DNA of 64,000 nucleotides from Adiantum capillus-veneris (lineage: Eukaryota; Streptophyta; Polypodiopsida; Polypodiales; Pteridaceae). Positions 59,601 through 64,000 of this stretch are shown piece after piece. The notes beneath the pieces were generated by a model. That model was not told the DNA's origin, did not search any database, and saw only the letters and a list, made by a program, of their open reading frames with translations. The DNA lies in the NCBI GenBank assembly GCA_014529385.2, contig CM043967.1:132121182-132185181 (forward strand), written 5' to 3'. The translations under genes were made by a program, and so were the position numbers. Each line of letters starts with the position of its first letter. Positions within the stretch are counted from its first letter, which is position 1.

Positions 59601-60837
59601 CTAGAACTGCCTCCACAAGTGGTCCCATCTGATCGGGAGTAATCTCGAGCCGCGCTGCCAATTCCGGTGAAGTGAAGTTGGCCTTGGCTCCTCCATCAAA
59701 GAAGATCAAGGCCTCTTGATCTTTCACTTTGCCCCAAGCTCGGCAAAGTTCTGTACTCTCGTCCATAGTGTCAGGATCGGTACCCACACAATCTGGAACC
59801 AGTCCTGTTTTCATCTCGCCTTTTCGTCCACGTTCCTCAGCTGCTCTCGAACTCTCAAATAAAAAGCTTTTTAAATTTCAGCCATTTAACTGGCGCAGTC
59901 TTGTTTAAAAGAAGCGTGGACCACCAAGTACGAGCATTCCCCTTAGAGTAAGAGGGAGCTCTCCGAATCTTGGAGTGCTCTGAATAGCGTCCTTCCGCGA
60001 AAGCGATGTCAAACTCCTCTATAAAAGACAAAGCCTTAGAAGCATCTGAGTATCTTGAAAAAGTGTCAAACTTGATCGAGTGGCCACCTTCCTTAAACTC
60101 TTGGACTTTCTTGCCGAGAAAGTCATACTGGTTGGCTATGTAAAAATTCTTCTTGTTCGCATAAAAGTTTCTGTCATCGGAATCTGAGCTGTCTGTAGAC
60201 GAGTCCTCAATAGAACTGTCAGTCTCTGGGCGAGATTTAGCCTTCTTTGCCTTTTTCTTGCCCTTTCCGAAGCTTTGTTTCTTGCTTCACTTTTTACATT
60301 TTCTGTCTTCTTCGCTCGAATCTGAAGAGCTAGAAGAACTGTCAGAAGAAGAAGAAGAACTCGGTACTCCTTCAAATCGAACACGCTTCTTTGCCTCGTC
60401 AAAAGTCGACTGACGACCCAAATAATTCGGGAAGTCAGTGCCTTTCTTCTGCTTTTTGCCGTGCTTTTTGGCTTTCTTTTGCGCGTCAAAAAGCTAAGCA
60501 ATCCGTGCATCAACCACCTCTTCTAATTCCTTCTCTGAATACGGTTTGTGATCAAAAGGTTTCTTGAGAGCGGGTTTCAGGGGTGGTGTAGTGGTTTTCT
60601 GCCACTGCGCATGCACTTCTGAAAAGAAGTCTCGCTCATATAATTTGCCAATTTCGGATCCTTCGCAAAACTAAGCATCATCTTTGTTGCATCGCCGATC
60701 AATTGGCGACGCTTCATCTCTCTTTGCTCCGCCTGAGTAGGCCGAGGCGGGCCATACTCTCTGTCGGAATCTTCGTTGTGATCCCTACCCGCATCTCCAG
60801 ATGCAGAGGGAGTCGACTGATCCTTGTGTGAAGCCAT
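56692..60837 (-). pseudogene. Gypsy gag-pol (protease, RT, RNase H, integrase), disrupted
   Basis: Gag starts at 60837 (MASHKDQSTPS) and has a Lys/Ser-rich middle and a gag domain ending near 59880. Protease at 59437-59814: the active site reads DGGAKANF, where the family has DSGA/DTGA. Reverse transcriptase at about 59250-58600: [39 protein letters not shown] and [10 protein letters not shown] (catalytic DD). RNase H follows near 58300 (FEVYCDACGRSLGAVL). Integrase at 58050-56912: HCPPFTGHRG with CLVC zinc finger, MDFIFD, SDR-like and FAYNN segments. The sequence after FHVSLLKP is cut by the deletion, so no chromodomain can be assessed. At least four frameshifts or stops. Confidence 0.82.
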
Positions 60838-60899
60838 AGGTGCCGCGGAAAAAAATAAAATTTGGGGATCGGATTTCCCGTAGAAGAGAAATCGGCCGT

Positions 60900-60911
60900 G
60901 CTCTGATACCA
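60900..60911 (-). other. Primer-binding site, initiator tRNA-Met (inserted gypsy)
   Basis: Complement reads TGGTATCAGAGC, next to the 5' LTR end at 60913. Confidence 0.9.
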
Positions 60912-60912
60912 C

Positions 60913-61585
60913 TATAACAGACTTGGACACTCCAAGTCAAGAATCAATCGCGACAGCACCAAATAACCACTTCAAAACAATTCATAGATCACAATAGATT
61001 TATTTGCACTGGCCCGGCGGAGTTCCGTGCCTAGAGATATTGGCCCCAAAGACTGGCGCCCCTTTCGGTATTTCTTTATGTATTAAATCAATGTCAAAGT
61101 ACAAGAGCGGTTAGGGCTTCACTCTCAGACTCTGCGTCCAGATGCTCTGAGAAGTGAGCCCTAAACCACTATTTTAAAAGTTACAAGGGATGCCCAAAGG
61201 TAGAGCCCCAAAAGCTTTCAGTTCCAAAAAGCAGTTTCTCTCTCTCTCTCACTCTATGAGAGTCAGTAAAAATAAAGCAAATTCAATCTCTCTCTCTCAA
61301 TCTCCCTTGCGTAGCCAAAAGCACACCCAAAAACGTCGCTTGCTTTTTTTCCAGCTTCCGCAAATTCCGGGACGTCCATACTCTGCTGCCACGTGGCACT
61401 AGCGCCAGCTTTTAGGATTTCCAACCACTTAGGGTTTCATCCAGCAATTAGGGTTAGGATTTCCAAAAATTAGGGTTTCTACAAAATTAGTGTTTTTGGC
61501 AGAAATTAGGGTTTGCATGATTTTTAGGGCTTCTGGCAGAAATTAGGGTTTCTGCTGCCGGTAGCCACGTCATCACTTTGTGACA
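60913..61585 (-). repeat. 5' LTR of the inserted gypsy
   Basis: 673 bp. The outer tip is TGTCACAAAG on the minus strand; the inner tip is mutated to TA instead of CA (TATAACAG on +, against TGTAACAG in the 3' LTR). The U3 part (61400-61560) has five to six copies of TTAGGGTTT-like words spaced 20-35 bp apart. Confidence 0.88.
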
Positions 61586-62227
61586 CTCTACAATAGGAAC
61601 CTCCCGATAGCATGAAGAAGAAGAAATCCCTTCGCTAACTTACTCACCAAACTACTCTTTCATGAAGAACCTGGACAATATCATTCCCGATGAGGAACTT
61701 GAGCTGCCCCCAGACGAGGCTGTCGATCAACCAACACACACAGGAAAGCAAGACAAGGAACATAAGAAGAGTCGACACAAAATTCCGGTGGACAAGGATT
61801 CCAAAGCCATCACCAAGAAGCGGTTCCGACACCACAAAAAGAAGAAGAAGACGTTTAAAGCTGAAGATAAGGATGTTAAGTTTGAATCTTATAATGGAAA
61901 GAGGATCGATACGAAGGCTCTTGCTTTTATTCGACAATTCGAAGTGGCCTTTGCCGAAGGTAATTTTTCATAACGTTCAAAACTTTGCCATGTTAGCATG
62001 TATTTGAAAGATACAACTAGCAACTGGTGGCTTACCACAATTGTGGAAAAACGCAAAATCAAAGACTGGGAGGAGTTTAAAAAGGAGTTTTATGCTCAAT
62101 TCCTTCCTCCCGACTTTTTGATGATGTGTAGAAAGAATGGGATTGGCTCTCCCAAAGAGAGCAACTCATTTTGCTCCACCATCATTAATCTAGCATGATA
62201 TAATTTAAGACGCGATCCATTTACCCT

Positions 62228-63157
62228 CTACTTATGTAGAATCCCATCCAGGTTAGCCAGCTGACATGTACCATTCGGAAAACACTCAACTACCTTGAAA
62301 AGGCCTTCCCACTTAATTTGAAACTTCTTTTGGAATGTCTTGTCCAGCTTACTTTTGTAGCGCAAAACCAAGTCATGTTTCTTGATACCCTTACTTTTGA
62401 CCTTTTCATTTATCTTTTCTAAAGCCTTATCTTGCATCTGTTCATAATGTTCCAATGCGCTCATTCTATCCTGTTGAACCTCTTGTAATTGTAAGAGCCT
62501 CTCTTTGAATGCATCATTGGACTGCCCAAGCAACTTCTCTAACATCTTGACCGGAGGCAACTCTACTTCCACAGGCAATAGTGCTTCCTTTCCATAAACC
62601 AAATGAAATGGAGTAAACCCTGTACCTGTCTTTACCGAAGTACGGTAAGCCCATAATGCACTAGGCAATTCTAAATCCCAATTCTTTCCTTGGTGCTCTG
62701 TCACTTTCGAAAGAATTTGTACCAACTCACCATTGGATCTTTCATTTAAGCCATTACATTGTGGGTAATAAGGAGTGGTATGCTGGTGCCTAATCTTCAT
62801 CTTCGCGCATAAAAAGTCTAATAGTTTAGCTCTAAACTCCGGCCCCTTGTCCGAAAGTAGCTCCAGTGGCACCCAAAACATGCAACACATTTCATCGTAC
62901 ACAAATTTTGCCACATCCTTTGCAGTGATTTGTTTTACTGCTATAGCCTCTACCATCTAGAGGAGAGAGTCCACTACAGTCAAAATATAGCTTTTGCCCT
63001 TGCTTGTGATAGGTAACGGGCCTATTGCATCAATCCCCCACTTTTCAAACACATCAATCGTCATAATGGTTTTTCGTAGCTCTGGCTTCAACACTCTCTT
63101 CCCAAATGCTTGACACCTATTGCAAGACCTACACCAATGGTGAACATCCTTGTGCAA
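62228..63157 (-). pseudogene. Tat-type integrase
   Basis: The zinc finger tail is seen in HHWCRSCNRCQAFGKR (63157 leftwards). The catalytic core starts with GIDAIGPLP (first Asp), then SDKGPEF (second Asp) and NGLNERSNGEL (catalytic Glu). HLVYGKEALLPVEVELP and a C-terminal region ending NLDGILHK follow. The frame is interrupted by one TAG near 62957 between LL and MVEAIAV. Integrase joins element ends to host DNA. It reads on from the RNase H fragment at 63164-63872. Confidence 0.78.
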
Positions 63158-63163
63158 ACTAGT

Positions 63164-63872
63164 TCATACATACCACTCTTGCAAGATCTTATGCAAGGTG
63201 ATCTTTAGAGAAAAATGTCCGCCACATGCGCCTTCATGATTCTCTTCCAACACTCTATAATACTCCAGCCGCCAAGGTACATGTCTCAACACGAGATCAA
63301 TCCCTTTCATGTATAAGACATCACCAATCAATTTGTACTTGGATGCTTTACGCACAAAACCATACTTCTTAGACTTATGAATGTCCTTCGGAATGATTCG
63401 TGTTAGCAAAAACTCCTCTTCTTGAGCCAAACTTTCCGAGCCATAATAAAGAGGTAAATTGGTCCTCAACACAAATAGCTTCCCAATCATGCTTTGAGCT
63501 GCTTCATGTGCCTCTCCATTTAGAGCACGTTCAATGTGTCTGATACTCCATGCTTCAAACTTTTTTAACAGGCCTTTAATTCTGAAACACATTTTCCTTC
63601 AATGAGGTGTTCTTGCTCTTCCACACACCCAACACTTGTATCACAATTAACAAGGCATCACCTGCTATGCTCAACCTTCTAATCCCATGCTTCAAACAAA
63701 TGTGTAATCCGGCTAACAACGTAGCATATTCAGCTTCATTGTTACTATGCACATCCAATTTGAACCCTCTCTTGTATACTAGCTTCCCCTCTGGATCGTA
63801 AAGTGCTATACCCTGGCTCTTTCTGTATGAGCCATCAAAGAACAACACATGTGCATTGCTGATTTGTGGCAC
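63164..63872 (-). pseudogene. Additional RNase H and integrase N-terminal linker
   Basis: Frame 63576-63872 has LFFDGSYRKSQGIALY (first catalytic Asp), NNEAEYATLLAGL (catalytic Glu) and IAGDALLIVIQV (third Asp), the plant Tat additional RNase H pattern. One frameshift near 63590 leads into LKKFEAWSIRHIERALNGEA and on to the integrase zinc finger (ENHEGACGGHFS). Upstream sequence to 64000 should hold the first RNase H and reverse transcriptase end. Confidence 0.75.
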
Positions 63873-64000
63873 TTCTCAACTACCCTTTTCACCACCTCTT
63901 CCTTAACAAGAAGGGGATTCTCCTTGTAAGTCAACAAATCCGCTAGGGTAGCTCTTGTACTGTCTTCCACTAAAAAAGAGAACTCAAACTCTTGCAGCTC

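Larger units (their letters stand above)
56181..61585 (-). mobile_element. Ty3/gypsy LTR retrotransposon inserted in another gypsy gag
   Basis: A minus-strand element of 5405 bp with a 5-bp TSD CTCTA. 5' LTR 60913-61585; PBS 60900-60911; gag; pol in the order protease, reverse transcriptase, RNase H, integrase (Ty3/Metaviridae order); truncated 3' LTR 56181-56691. LTR tips are TGTCACAAAG and CTGTTACA on the minus strand. About 190 bp of the 3' LTR (U3 start), the polypurine tract and the end of pol are missing in one deletion at 56691/56692. Pol is broken by stops and frameshifts. Confidence 0.88.
55966..62198 (+). pseudogene. Gypsy gag of the plus-strand element, split by another retrotransposon
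   Basis: The first segment, 55966-56180, starts MARQIEELERLKQQMAELQA (coiled-coil-like), with TAG after QPKV and another TAG later. Removing 56181-61585 and one CTCTA copy joins GLY to NRNLPIA in frame. The second segment (61586-62198) continues with RRNPFANLL, a Lys-rich stretch, then a retrotransposon gag domain: KALAFIRQFEVAFAEG, HVSMYLKDTTSNWW and EFKKEFYAQFLPPDF. Several frameshifts and stops occur. It ends near 62200 at the boundary with an opposite-strand element, so no pol of this element is seen. Confidence 0.7.
62205..64000 (-). mobile_element. Tat-type Ty3/gypsy pol fragment, runs off the window
   Basis: Minus-strand coding fragments of integrase and, upstream of it, an extra RNase H of the RVT_3 type. 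An additional RNase H before integrase marks the Tat branch (Ogre/Retand and relatives). The left border near 62205 abuts the plus-strand gag. LTRs are not in view. Confidence 0.75.

Noticed and set aside
53982-64000. Remaining ZIFL exons hidden inside the 54-64 kb retrotransposon nest
   Set aside because: No plus-strand frame matching the central loop or TM7-12 of this family was seen. The whole stretch is accounted for by gypsy sequences, so the exons are expected beyond the window or are lost.

Overview
This is plant nuclear DNA, almost entirely built from nested transposable elements, with one recognisable host gene. Evidence for a land plant: an En/Spm (CACTA) DNA transposon with a TNP2 transposase, an L1-type LINE with a DUF4283/zinc-knuckle ORF1, Ty3/gypsy retrotransposons primed by initiator tRNA-Met, PLS-class pentatricopeptide repeat (PPR) remnants and an MFS transporter of the ZIFL family. 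Long (GA)n/(CT)n tracts, the PLS-PPR arrays and an unusual second LINE family would fit a large seed-free vascular plant genome such as a fern. That last point is inference at about even odds; 'plant' is near certain.

Layout. 0-9.6 kb: decayed non-coding DNA with a tRNA-derived SINE, microsatellites, a cluster of minisatellites (5.1-5.8 kb), a 202-bp-arm foldback element (6.94-7.37 kb) and a Helitron-type helicase relic (7.76-8.77 kb, + strand). 9.65-16.17 kb: two blocks of degenerate, tandemly repeated PLS-type PPR coding DNA (- strand), separated by a LINE zinc-finger fragment and microsatellites.

16.98-38.10 kb: a three-level nest. The outermost layer is an L1-type LINE (- strand) bounded by a 15-bp target-site duplication. 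Its ORF1 is split by a CACTA element (22464-37913, TSD GGA, genes on -). That CACTA is itself split, 190 bp upstream of its transposase start, by a sibling CACTA (28434-36460, TSD CAC, genes on +). The result is a very large imperfect inverted repeat. Both CACTAs carry a fragment of a captured heavy-metal-associated (HMA) domain gene. TNP2 is broken in both copies; the second gene (TNP1-like) looks open in both.

39.39 kb to the window end and beyond: the 5' part of a ZIFL-type MFS transporter gene (+ strand). Seven exons (193 codons) are seen at 39386-52569, with consistent splice phases and no stops. Intron 5 is 11.3 kb and holds a LINE of a different family flanked by about 320-bp direct repeats, plus a pol-less gypsy element. 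Exons after 52569 are not found, although 11.4 kb follow; they lie beyond the window or are lost. 53.98-64 kb: a + strand gypsy element (LTR, PBS, gag) whose gag is split by a second, - strand gypsy (56181-61585, TSD CTCTA), then a - strand Tat-type gypsy pol fragment that runs off the window.

The TE genes do not form a pathway with the host gene. Their relationships are nesting order, trans-mobilisation (a CACTA with a dead transposase sits inside a sibling) and probable mutual silencing.
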